From contig OZ024850.1 in assembly GCA_964017145.1 (NCBI GenBank), positions 2,147,618 through 2,211,617 of the forward strand: a stretch of DNA of 64,000 nucleotides. Direction: 5' to 3'. The stretch comes from Agrocybe praecox. Lineage: Eukaryota > Basidiomycota > Agaricomycetes > Agaricales > Agrocybaceae. Positions 42,909 through 54,374 of this stretch are shown one piece after another (position 1 is the first letter of the stretch; each line of letters opens with the position of its first letter). The position numbers and the translations under genes were made by a program. Below the pieces are notes generated by a model, which was not told where the DNA came from, searched no databases, and was given only the letters and a program-made list of their open reading frames with translations.

Positions 42909-45900
42909 TCAACGATCTACGTTCTCGCATCTCTTTCTTTTGAAAAAAGTACTCATCTCCTTCACAGTCTGCCCAAAACTTTCAGTCGCAACTATTCTGC
43001 TACCAATCCACTTTGGCAACTTATTCCGAATGGACACAGTGCCATATCTCTTATCCAACAAAAGGAGAGATGCCCAATCATTTCGGTGCCGTATAGCTCG
43101 TCCTATAACATATTAATGAGCCCGTTCAAAGCCGCATCATGTCGCAACACTTACCTATACTCTGATTAACGGCATTCATACACATATTCTCGTACATCTC
43201 CATAGCTGCGTCTTTCTGACCTTTCTCTCTCATCTTTCCAGAGGATATCGCATGGTCTTCCAGTGATTTGACGTACTTCATGCGCTCTCTTAGTTCTGGG
43301 GAACCAAGGTTAGCAAACGGCAGTCCGACAATAACCACACCACGGGCGAGGTCGTCTGCGAAATTAAGGCCTTCAGATAGCTTGGCACCAATGACGGCAA
43401 AGAGCATTGCTCCTCCTTTCTTCCCTTGTTCCGGTGGCTAAAAGGGAATAATAGGGTCAATTACCAAATATGTTCTTTTGCTCTAGTCACTGACTTGCTT
43501 CGCGGACAAGGCATACTCTTGAAGGACATTATCAACTAACGAAGCTTCTTCCGGTTCAAAGAATACCTATTCAGTCCTTTAGTTTTACGAAGGACACACG
43601 CACAAATCCCAACCCCACAAACCTTTTTCTTAGTCGCGAACTTGCCCAACGTTTCATTCTTCATCCATTGCGCTTTGGCAGTGTTCAAGAACCGATACGA
43701 CGGAAAAAAGACAATCATCCCAGCTGGTATTATGTTTGCGAAATTCAACAGAATTTGACCGAGCTGTGTGATCTATTCTCCGACAATCATCAGAAAAACG
43801 TCGGAGAGACCAAAAGACAAGACAACAGAGTGACTTACGGTTGCCGGGTCTCCCTGCTTATCCGCCTTGAACTCTAGTTCATTCCCACTTGGACCTTTAC
43901 TGATTACCAGCGTCTGGAGATTCGTTTCAGGTATAATGTGCCCACAAGAGAACGTCGTTATTTTATCACTCGGAAGATGGCCAAAAAGTTGATTTATAAT
44001 GTCGGACATCTAATGAAGGTAATGAGTAATTTGACTATACAGAGGGTCACGATCATCTTCCAACGTACAGGTGACATAGTTCCACCAGCTAGGACTACAG
44101 ATCTTGCTTCTTCTACAACCTCTTTGAAGTGAGGCGCGGGGTTCAAGAGCTGGTATTTTATTTCCACAGAATCCGTATTCCCAGGAAGGTTGCTCATGGC
44201 CAAAGTGATCCGCCCGTCTGTTGAAAGGATGAGTTATATATTAGAATTGACGATGGTAATAGTGATAAACTACTTACCTGCACTAGTGTTTGTCAAAGAA
44301 AGCATAAATTCCTCCACAACATGGAGAGGAGGTATCTTCCCGCGTCTGCTTTGTTTCTTCACATTGGGGTCTACCACGCCAACTGAGCATGAAAAACTCG
44401 AAATTCTTACAATAATAACAATCTACCTGAATCCTTTCCCGCTTGTTTATCGCAGTATCCTGATATTTTCCTCGCGACCTATAACATATCCCATCTTAAG
44501 TTTTTCTTCTCAGATTTAAGGATATATAACCAACCACCTACTTTACTCCGCTTCAAATAGGCTTCAACTTCTAACAAATTGATACCTGTAACCCTCTTGC
44601 CTAACCTCTCCATAAGTTGAGCAGCCGTTAATATCTCCGTTTTCTCCTGCTCTTTTGCGCCCATTTTTGCATCTCGCCACGTCTCGATGTATTTTTTAAA
44701 ACTATCAATGAAGACCACTACTCTTTTGAGTTGAAGCATGTTTGCCGGAGATAACCTATTCTTGAATTTCGAGACATACGTGCACACCTGTTCTAAGGCT
44801 AGTGATAGGGTGGAATAAGTAACACGCGTGGTGGATAATGACAGGAGGGTGGGTATCAAGTCTAGACGGAAGAGTTAACGTCGAGTTAAAAGCAAAGTAA
44901 ATTACATACTGTGTGCTTCGTCAATCAGTACGATTTGACCGGTCAAATCTATTCCTAACGCTTCTCGAGCAGACTTTTGTAGAAGCAAGTTATATGGAAG
45001 ACTAACCAGCTGTAGAAGAGATTGTAAGGACTCGACAGAGTATTGGCAGTCCAAGTGTATTCTCTCACCTCAGCTTGTGGTATAGCGCGACGGGAGCCAA
45101 AATACGGACAGGTGTTTGCAAGCCTACCCGCCACAGCAAGGTCTTCAATATCTTTCGGTGATGCCAAAATTTGATCCCTAAAATCTAGCATTTTCTCTTC
45201 TTCTCCAATAGGCGGAAGATATTGGCACCGTTTCCCCTCCTTCTCTTCATGCAGCACGTTTAGTCATTGAGGGAAGTCATAATTTTCGAGTAGTGCTCAC
45301 CTCCCAGAAGCTCTCGACATGCCTCATCTAAATCGCCACTCTTGGCACGAAGGTTGTCGTTGATGCACAATTGCTTTCTTGAGCCTAACGATACGGCACG
45401 AGTGCTAGGGCCCTGAGTGAACTCTTCGTCTTCGTCGAGATGGCGTTTCTGAGGGACGGGTGTATGATGATTGGTTACCACAGGCTTCACCTTTAACTTT
45501 AGTTTACCCAGCTCAGGTAACACCTGCGAGAGCTGAGAATGTGTTCGGGAGGCATAGTATATCTTCGTACACGTAATTTCTTCCTCGGGGCTGGTCCTCG
45601 ATGATTTATGTACTCTGGATAGTTCTGGTTAGTGTAACCATACATGCTACCTGGATTATACACACTTGTCCATCAGAGCCTGCAGCGCAGCGGATATGGG
45701 AATCTTATCTTCGTCCTCTGGCTGATCACTCTCGGGGAGAAATTGGTCGTCGTTTTCTTCTTCTATAAGCGTACTCGTGGAGGCTTTCTATTAGGAGAGA
45801 TCTCAAAAGCCAAATAGGTACCATTGCAGGGTAGTTGACGTACCTGTCTCTTTATGGCTCTCCCTTTAGAAGCACGCCGCATTAGTTCTTCCCTTTTGCG

Positions 45901-46348
45901 CGCTTGAGCCAATCTCTCCTCATATTCGCGTTCATCAGCTTCCATTTCGCGTCGTATACGTGCAATAGTCTGCTCCGTAACCCAGTCCTTGGCTGTACAA
46001 TATCAAGTCACAGCAACACGCGTAGAAAGAAATGACGCACCACCAAGGTTATCATCCCCAACGACCTCTCTCATTTTACCCTTTCTTGCACGCTCCTTTT
46101 CATCCGAAAGCCACGTAAGTGTCGAACAGAGTAGGGTAAGCGTCTTTCCCTGCATACCAAGCATAATCAGACCACAAAGTTGGCTACCTCAGAGAAAATC
46201 TCACTGTGCCGGTTGGACTCTCAACAATGGTCACCTTTTTCTCTTCGATAGATTCGTATAGATGACACATAAGCGAAGTTTGTATATCATATGGAGGATT
46301 ATATGGAAAGGCAGGAAAGTCCTGAGGAGTTGGAAGATGTAGGTCCAT
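42909..46348 (-). CDS. chl1: Chl1/DDX11-type iron-sulfur DNA helicase
   Basis: Chl1/DDX11 is an XPD-family 5'-3' DNA helicase needed for sister-chromatid cohesion. The gene has many exons; the first are 46348-46205 and 46149-46044. It starts MDLHLPTPQDFPAFPYNPPY, a family N-terminus with the Q-motif (PPYDIQTSLM). Walker A (ESPTGT|GKTLTLL) is split by the first intron. An Arg/Glu-rich stretch follows. Four cysteines consistent with the Fe-S cluster occur in LCINDNL, EACREL, KRCQYLP and TCPYFGSRRAIPQAE. The DEAH box is IVLIDEAH near 44,920. Later motifs include VVLAGGTMSP and AVIGAKLSEGLNFADDLARG, then VVIVGLPFANLGSPEL. The C-terminus reads RHRNDWA, then KLPKWIG and STFFKRKRC. The stop is at 42911-42909. 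The ATG at 46348 was chosen because no ATG precedes it in this frame. Confidence 0.92.
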
Positions 46349-46897
46349 GAGGTTGGTCGTCGTCGTTGTGGAAGCGCCGCTTATTCGCTTCAACACGCGA
46401 CGCGTACTACAAATTTACGACAGGATGAGAGCACGTGCTACGCGTTCAGGGGATTGAATATGACGTCATGAGCCTAGATTTGAATTGCGCGATGGATGGA
46501 TGACTCGATGGCCAAGGCTGGATCAGCGTACAGGGCATTGTATTAGCTCAGTGAGATGCAGGACAGATTAAATACAGCTTGGATGTATATATGAGCGCAA
46601 TACTAGTATATACAGGAAAAGAACTGGTGCTTTGTATGGTCCTTTCGACCGGGGGATGGGTATTTAAATATTACTGACCAAAAATAAGCCTTTGATGCAC
46701 GCGATAGTCGTAGAGCGTTTATCCGTTAATACATCGCCAGTAAAATAGACCACTGCTCATATGAGAGTCGATGAAGGGGTAATACCTGCACTTGTCCTCC
46801 TCCTCTTTCCTCCCGTAAAAAGATAATCATTAAGTCTTTCCCATCCATCCAGTTTCTCTTCTATTAGCCCGCAGCCTCATCGCCAGGATCCACATCG
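46349..46897. other. Intergenic, 549 bp
   Basis: Promoter of the helicase gene and 3' flank of the Ypd1-like gene. No coding sequence is supported. Confidence 0.4.
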
Positions 46898-47737
46898 TCA
46901 ATCGTCTTCCGCGTAAAATTCCTTCAACCAAATCTCTGCTTCGTTGTATTCCACCTTCACTCGCTTCAGCAACCTCGCAAGCATCTTGAGTGCAACCTCG
47001 TCGGACAACACTTTCCCTGTCTCCTCGTCGTAGCCTTTCCCGGTATTTTGGATCTTTTCGCATGTATTCTTGACTCTGGATAGACCCAAAGCTGCCGATG
47101 AGCCTTTCAAGAAGTGCCCTAGTTCCGATAATCGTTTGAGATCCTTAGCGGTGCTGTTTCGATAGAAAAACATCAGCATGGAGGACATGAGCCACACCAA
47201 ATAACCAACACTTACAAAGCGCTATCCATATCTTCAAATGTCTTGACAGCCTGCTCAAAATAATCCCAAACCATAGGTTGCGAGAAATCGTGTGTTTCGT
47301 CTTCATCAAGCTCCAGTAACTGATTGAATGTTTCCTCGTCTATTAGGTCTACGACTGGACCAACATCCTTGTCCTATGGGACTAGCAGTTCAGCAACTTT
47401 TAATCCCCGAGTACAACGAGCCATAGGAAACTCGCAGATCCACCCGAAAAGTGTTTCTGCAGAGGGTATTTCTCATAGCACGAATAAAACAACACATTAT
47501 ATTCACCTCTTCAGGTTCCGGCTCCAATGACGCAGATTTGGGAGTAGACTCGGGGACAGCAGGGAGTTTGGATTCCGTTGGTTTTTCCTTTTCAACAGGC
47601 TTCTCTACAGGCTTGATGGACTCCTTAAGAGGTATCTCTGTAGGCAGTGATGAGCGCACGGGCGGCTGTGGAGATATTGAGCGCCGAGTAGAGGTGGCTG
47701 AGGTCGGTCCATCTTTAGCACGCTCGTTCTCAGGCAT
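46898..47737 (-). CDS. ypd1: Ypd1/Mpr1-like histidine phosphotransfer protein
   Basis: Intermediate of the fungal multistep phosphorelay, passing phosphate from hybrid histidine kinases to Ssk1/Skn7-type response regulators. Three exons (47737-47507, 47373-47216, 47153-46898) give 214 residues. The N-terminal 77 residues are Pro/Lys/Glu-rich and disordered, longer than in yeast Ypd1. The Hpt helical bundle starts VVDLIDEETFNQLLEL; the phospho-acceptor His143 lies in LSELGHFLKGSSAALGL, and CEKIQNTGKGYDEETG, then LKRVKVEYNEAEIWLKEFY complete it. HxxKGSSxxLG is the classic active-site signature. Fungi usually have one such gene, so this is likely the sole phosphotransfer node. Confidence 0.92.
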
Positions 47738-47970
47738 ATAGGACAACGAAGAAAGCAGAGAGATTTGAGAAAAAAGAGGGAGAAAATGACAGGAGTAAAG
47801 ACGAAGCTTGCTATGCTGTGAGAGCAGGACCCAACTGGTAATAGAATTCGAGCACCCAAGATTTATCGACCACTAATAATCAATCAGTCACACGCCCTTT
47901 TCTCATCTATCCCTCCGTCACAAGGCTTGGTGACCTCATAACTTGTGCTAGATCTACTTCTACACGTGAT

Positions 47971-50131
47971 TCAGATTATCTCTTTCCTCCGAAGCTCTGC
48001 GATTTCTTTTTTGTCATACCCCAATTCTTCCATTACCTGAACAATTCAACAACTCAGTATTTTCGGGGTCCAAAAAATTTCAAACAAGAAGAACATACTT
48101 CTTCGGTGTGCTCAGATAGCCATGGTGGTGGGAGTCGCACTTCCATCTTCTGACCATTATACGCAACGGCAGGTCCTACCAATTTGATTTTCCCCGCACG
48201 AGGATGCTACAATCGGTATATTTAGATCTCCCAGACGGGATTAGCGGGAAGGTCGCTCACCTCGACTTCTACCGTCACCTTTCTAGCTACAGCCTGGATT
48301 TCCATATTTCACATTAGCCTTCCTGATCCACGCGTTTCAATGCACAAGTTCACCTGAGGGTGCTCAAAAGTCTGTTTGATGTTATTGATCGGTCCAAATG
48401 GGACTCTGCACAAAAAAGAGTAGGATCAATGCCGTATCTCATCCTATGACGATAGTCACAAATTGAAATACCCAAGCCCGGTGAAACGCTCCAACCAGAA
48501 CTGTTTATCGTTTTTCACAAGTATGTCGGTGATAATTTGCAAAAGTTCCGCCCGATTTTCCACGCGCGCATCGTTTGTCGCAAATTTAGGATTGGTGGCC
48601 AATAATGGCTCTTCAAGCACCTTCTCAGCCAGAGTTTTGAACTACCGAGGATTTTATTTCCCATTGACAACAGTCACCCAATCCCAATTGCGCGGTAGCA
48701 TCCGAGTCCGATGCCCAGTGAATAGTATTGTGTTAATCGGGGAAAACGGGGAGATAGAAAATAAATCAATAACAATGTCAGTAAACCGCATTGCAAGAAA
48801 CAACGAGAGGCTGGGCCCTTACCTGTTTGTTATTCCCCGCACCAATCATTAGGAATCCGTCTTTACATGGAAAGACTTGGTAAGGAACAACCGATGGATG
48901 AGCTGTCCCATGTCTCGAAGCTTCGTTGCCTGCTATCAAGTAATTGGAAGCGATATTGGCTAGCCCGGCGATCTGTAACGTCATGATCAATTTTACTACA
49001 TAGACCTGGTCTAGGGAGGACAAGAACCATGGATGCTGGACGCTGACCTGAGACTCAAAAAGGTTACAGTCAATCCAGACTCCCTTTCCGGTTTGTTGGC
49101 GCGACAGAAGAGCAGCCATGATCGCTCCATGGGCATAAAGCCCAGTAGCAATATCAGTTGCAGCTACACCCACTTTGACAGGTGGTCGACCAGGCTCTCC
49201 TGTGCTATGGAGTACTATTAATACCGTAGACGTAAACACGTTTCGGACAAAATAAAACTTACATATGCATAAGCCCTGCCTCTGCTTCAATTATCACATC
49301 ATATCCAGCCGCGGTTCTGTAAGGCCCGGTCTGGCCGTAGCCTTTACATAGTAAATACAAAACAAGAAAAGATTAATGATTATCTATATTGTCAGATACC
49401 ACGAGCAAGACTAGAAGGAATTAGTCAAGAATGAGAACATACCTGTTATTGATGCGTATATCAAGCGTTCGTTAATCTTCCGACAGTCCTCCCATCCTAG
49501 ACCCATGGAAGCCAATTTGCCTGATACAAAGTTCTCCACCAAGATATCGGACGCTTTGACTAATTTCCGGATAATCTCCAGACCTTCAGGTGTCTTTATG
49601 TTCACGGTTATAGAGCGCTTGTTCCTGTTCACTGCTAGAAAGTAGGCAGACTCTGGAGGCTGGTGTCTGGATGCTTCGGGAGCGGTTGGAATCAGAGGTG
49701 CTGCTGGAGGATTCCATGAACCTGGTATAGGGAAAAGGGGCACATAAGTTTCATACATTCAAGGTGTCTCAAAAGATCTCAATATTTCTATAGTATTGCA
49801 TTGGGGCATGAGAGGGATACGCCTACTTACGGGTATCGTCTCCCCGAGAAACCTCCTCGACCTTGATGACATCTGCACCAAGGTCGGCCAGTAACATCGT
49901 AGCAGTCGGCCCCGCAAGAACACGAGTCAAATCGAGAATCCGAATTCCCTTGAGTGGTGGTGGCATTCCTGGGCCATATGGAATGGCAGGCGCAGGCTCG
50001 GGTGATGAAGAATCTCTTTCATACGAACGTGTCTGCAGCCTGCCAATGAAGGATGGATGTGATGGGAAACGGTGCCAAATATGTCTATAAGCACTATTTG
50101 CGCCTATTCTGGTAGAAAGTGTACGCGACAT
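47971..50131 (-). CDS. Class III CoA-transferase (CaiB/BaiF), SUGCT-like, probably mitochondrial
   Basis: Moves CoA between carboxylic acids; the closest recognisable type is mammalian SUGCT (succinyl-CoA:glutarate CoA-transferase). The gene has multiple exons; the first are 50131-49831 and from 49721 down. The N-terminus ([19 protein letters not shown]) is basic and Ser/Arg-rich like a mitochondrial presequence. The domain has [20 protein letters not shown] and [16 protein letters not shown], then [20 protein letters not shown] and [19 protein letters not shown]. The region [12 protein letters not shown] should contain the catalytic aspartate. [20 protein letters not shown] and [18 protein letters not shown] follow. 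The end reads [14 protein letters not shown] and then LRRKEII. True substrates are unproven; alpha-methylacyl-CoA racemase-like activity is the main alternative. Confidence 0.9.
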
Positions 50132-51784
50132 GGTGCTGGAGAGACGGAGTTAGGGACTTAGTGCATTTGACAGGATCAGAGCAAGGCATGGATGTGGTCA
50201 GAGAATGTTTGCCGCCGGGTAAACTATTCTCGGCAAACTAGTATAGAGTACTGGTCAAATTCACTTTTCAACAAATTAGATATAATACAAGTGGGTATCC
50301 TAGGAAGAATTAAATTTTAGTCAGTGATTGCTCTCCATTTTCCATGTCAGAAACTTTGACTTCAGACACCTACAATAAAACCAACTCACACGTCTGAAAG
50401 CATATTTGACAACTACTGGGATGTGTCAACTGAAGCCAGGCTAGAGTTCCGACTATGTCCTGGACTAGGAGAAACCTGAAAAGGGAGTTGAGAGAAATTT
50501 GCAAAACTAAAATTTGTAGACCGACGCAAAGTGACCCCCTCGAGATGAAATCAAAAGAAGGGCCCAAAGTTGTTGAAAATGTTTTTAACGGAATGATATT
50601 GGGACGTCTGGTTGATTCGAGCTCTACGACGGGAGTATTTGCCATTAGAGTGAAAACGTTAACGAGGCTCGTTAAGATGGTAGAGGTCGCAGCCTGAGGC
50701 ATTGCAATGTGTGTGACCCAGTCTTCATTGTCTGGTGCTACTTTATCTACGGGGGTACTCAATTACGTCATGACCTGACACCAAACAAGGCAATCATTTC
50801 CGATCGCGTCTTGATTCCATTTAAACTATGTTTTCTATTGGCAAGGAAAGTAGTGAATACATTATTACTCCTCAGTAATCGACAATGGATGCACTTTCAA
50901 CAGAAGTGATCACTACCACTTTCCAAGAGTATTTTTGGAATATTCATATGTGCTGGAGTCTGGATTATCACGGTCCGGACTCTCCCAGTAGATAGCGTCG
51001 GTGATTGCCGAACCCCACATTCCCTTAACCACTACCACAAATACATGCAGCAAAGACGGCTAGACACTGCTAAGATGATACTGCTGAGAGGCCTGTATAT
51101 CTCTCGTCGGCACGAGAGAGTTTTTAAACTTTGTTGACTACCCGGATCCAGGACCTAATCTCTTATTTTAACCCAATTCCTTACTAGGCACACAAGGTAA
51201 AAATACTTAGTGCTCTGAATGGCTATATCATCAAATTTGTGGCTAATAAAGTTTAGAAAACCAAGCACGAATGTAATGGATTCAAGGCTCTGTCATGTTG
51301 TCCTGGGAGAACGGAGACGAAAGTGGACAGGTTAGTAGATTAGCGTGGGCTTTCTCAGCATCGCTTAAAGTCTACACGGAAAACAAGCCATTGATTCTGC
51401 CATTCTAGCTTAGCTTGGTGCTTCAGTCGTATTTTGGCGTGGATTGGCTGGCAACGTCAATCCACAAAATTCCTTCAAGTTTGACAACAACAAAAACAAG
51501 GTGTGACATACGTTTCTATTCCTGAGATATTCCGCTTCCTGGGATATTCCAGCACGCTTTGCATGTCATCCGGTCGCTGGATACCAAGGGTAGTTCTACA
51601 ATTACAGTGGATGTACTATATCGAAACAATTAGCATGGTTGTACGTTATTTAAGATAAAATGACGATTGCCAAAAGCGGAAATAGTGGCACCGTCAATTA
51701 ACAGACCAGGCTCGGCAGGCGGTCCTTTAACCTTGCTTAACTTACAACCACCATTCACACAACAGACCAGTAGTACTTTTAACC
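50132..51784. other. Intergenic, about 1.65 kb
   Basis: Divergent upstream region between the CoA-transferase (minus) and the RING protein (plus). A minus-strand frame at 50,370-50,706 (ATG to stop about 110 codons, hydrophobic, starting MPQAATSTILTSLVN) has no recognisable family or flanking exons, so I do not call it a gene. A hairpin lies at 51,100-51,119. Otherwise nothing is supported. Confidence 0.4.
51100..51119. other. Perfect 8-bp hairpin in intergenic DNA
   Basis: TCTCTCGT and ACGAGAGA flank a CGGC loop, with T/A-rich sequence following. It is isolated from any gene end and could be chance. Confidence 0.3.
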
Positions 51785-53956
51785 ATGACAGAGGACCTAT
51801 CGCCTCTCAACATGGATCCCCCCCTCAAGTCTATCGACAGCGTCTTCGAGCCTTCGTTGTCGTCGACCCCATCGAGTTCATCTAGCTCTAGCTCCTTGAA
51901 ACGTAGGGCTTCGTCGTCTTTTGACTGTCTAGACGAGGGCATCCACAAAAAGCTGAAAGAGAACCACGAAGACACTGGTGAGACCAATGCAGGCACAGCA
52001 GAAGAAACCTCTGTCACAGTTAGTCAAGCAGTCGCTGCATTTGCAGACAACATGGCCGAGGAGCTGCAATGCGGATGCTGTTCTGAAATCGTCTATCGGC
52101 CTGTGCTTGTCATGCCTTGTCAGCATTTCTTTTGCGGAAGGTAACATAATTTCGTCATCGAAACGCGTATTTTGCTGACTTGCTTTATATCGACTCCTCA
52201 GTTGTGTCGTGCTGTGGGTCCGCGTGAGTCATTTACTACTCTTGTGTATATTGAGGAGCATACAGACACGCGATTGCGTATCCCTTATACACATGTATTT
52301 GATTTCTCTGTCTGACATAATTATCTCGTTATCTAGAATGGTGGATCTGTATGCCCAACATGTCGAGGGACCTCAACGGTTGCGATGCCATTTAGGGCAC
52401 TCCAGCCAATCGTTGATGCCCTCATTCGCAACGCCCCTCACAAGATACGCGCCGAACGTGAAAGAGAGCAAGCAGACGAAGTTTACAAAGGCGGCTTGTC
52501 CATCCGAGTACATTACATTTTTTTATCATCCACAAAGCGAAGCTCAATTATTGCCTAGATCCCTCCTCCAAAAGAAGCATCGCCCCCTCCAGATGTAAAC
52601 CGGAGCACAGAATATGTTCATCCATGTCCTCATTGTCTTCCTAATAATCTTTATGAGTGGAGATGTCCTGTGCCCATTCCAGATCCTACTAATGATCTCG
52701 AGCATGCCTGGCATGTGGATGACGGTGTCCCCCCTGGCCATGGAAATTGCGGTAACTGGTATGTGTCTCGCTCTAGAAAGTGTCAAGATACTGAGCATAT
52801 GCTATAGTGAGAACTTATTAGCTCTACGAGCGCCGACTACAACGAAATGTGATTTGTGTTATATCTCCTTTTGCGGCATCGGGGTGCAAGATCGATGTAT
52901 AGCCTTGCCGATGCTCTCACAACACCCGCACAATCTATCGACTCACGCAGATTTAATCTTGTCCGCAGAGGTATATGACTGCTTTGAAGGCAATACCGTT
53001 GAAGCAGAGATCATGCTTGAATACCTGAATAGTAACGGGATTTCACCGCGGCATATCTACCGAGACGTATGCGACTGATTTGTCCACGGAAAATGTGAAT
53101 TTCTAACTAACGAATCCATGTGCAGATCGTCCATTACGTACAGAAACAACCGCGAGGATTTGCAGCGCTTATTGAACTTGAACTATTTAGTGACATACAC
53201 CCCGGAGGTGCATCGGAACCTCTTAATATTGATGCACCCAGGTCTAGAGCATGTAGGATGTGCGCTGCTGAGATATTCCTTTGGGGTTTAAAAGAGTGGT
53301 GGGTGAGAGAACGACAGAAAGGTTTTCTTGAGGAGTGTTATGCGAACCGCAAGGATTGTCCCGATGCTGAACAATGCATACGACAGAAAGATGATTTGGG
53401 TGCGTGATTTTTGGTCTTTCTTGTTCATCAAGTCAGTTTTTGAACCTTTGGTCTTTTCTTATGTCTCAAATAGCCCACGCTAAAGAATGTAAAAGTCTAC
53501 TCACTACCCCTTGTCATGCGGCATGGCTGACTTGTGGGATGATTAACAGTTAACCATGTTTTCCCTGCCCGTGTGCATGATGAACCAGAAGCGCCCGAGC
53601 CTGCGCCCCAATCTGACGCCCCTCCTGCTGACCCTGCTCCTGCTCCTGAATCCACGATGGCAAGTACAACGACGACAGTACCAGAATCACAACCGTCGAC
53701 CACATTAGTATCTCCTGAAATCCCCACACCCGAAACAACAGCGACAGACTCGATACAGACCGCGCCTTCACAATTGACATACGTTTACAACCTCCGCGTC
53801 GACAATAGTGATATTAGCAAGGCTCCCGCTAACGCCTCTGCAGCTGCTGTGCTACCAGAGTTCTGTCCTCCAATCTCGCCTGCGGCAGATTCAGCTATGT
53901 CCGTTGACGGCTGTGATACGGCCTCGGATAGGGCCATGTCTGTTGATGCTAATTGA
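51785..53956 (+). CDS. CHFR-like RING E3 ubiquitin ligase without FHA domain
   Basis: CHFR is a mitotic checkpoint ubiquitin ligase with FHA, RING and a Cys-rich PBZ-type region. Here eight exons (51785-52140, 52202-52223, 52337-52507, 52559-52758, 52808-53066, 53126-53399, 53474-53488, 53550-53956) give 567 residues. A Ser-rich N-terminus with a KRR motif replaces the FHA domain. The RING (about residues 99-140) is CGCCSEIVYRPVLVMPCQHFFC, joined to SCVVLW and then GGSVCPTC. The CHFR-type Cys-rich block follows: VHPCPHCLPNNLYEWRCPVP, HVDDGVPPGHGNC and KCDLCYISFCGIGVQDRC. A helical part (FLWGLKEWWVRERQKGFLE) and a Pro/Thr-rich tail end it. Exons of 22 and 15 nt are needed to keep frame. The start ATG follows an ACC context. 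Confidence 0.87.
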
Positions 53957-54374
53957 ATAAGAAATACTCATTTTTTCACATTTCTTTTTCTCGAAATGTT
54001 TTCATGCATTCATAGTACCTCGCTTTCTTTCTTCCTTTTTCTCCTGTACTTCCATTTCCTTTTTTCATAAAACTCTAGTGAACGATGCTAAATGCAACAC
54101 AAAGCAATACAGCCCCGCATATATATTTTATAACATCAACCCTTGAAAGGTAAAGGTACACAGATAAATAATACAGAGTTTACGAACAAAGAACGCACAC
54201 CTCACCCCTCCTCTCCACGAAATAAGTACAGGAATACATAAACATCGTCAATATAGAAAGGGTCCGATAAGTTAGGATAAAAAAAGGGCATATAAGATAG
54301 GAAAAGATGTCACTACCAGAGTAACAAGAGTTTAAAGTAAGGGTCCAAATCCACAAAAAAAATAGGCTTTTTTT
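53957..54374. other. Convergent intergenic region, 418 bp
   Basis: 3' flanks of the RING gene (plus) and the kelch/BTB gene (minus). Pyrimidine-rich, then A-rich, as expected for opposed 3' ends. No gene seen. Confidence 0.45.

Noticed and set aside
48463..48852. 129-codon plus-strand frame
   Set aside because: Antisense to the CoA-transferase exons and introns; no independent coding evidence.
50370..50706. Minus-strand open frame of about 110 codons, hydrophobic
   Set aside because: No recognisable family, no flanking exons with good splice sites, low-complexity Leu-rich composition, and a plus-strand frame overlaps it.
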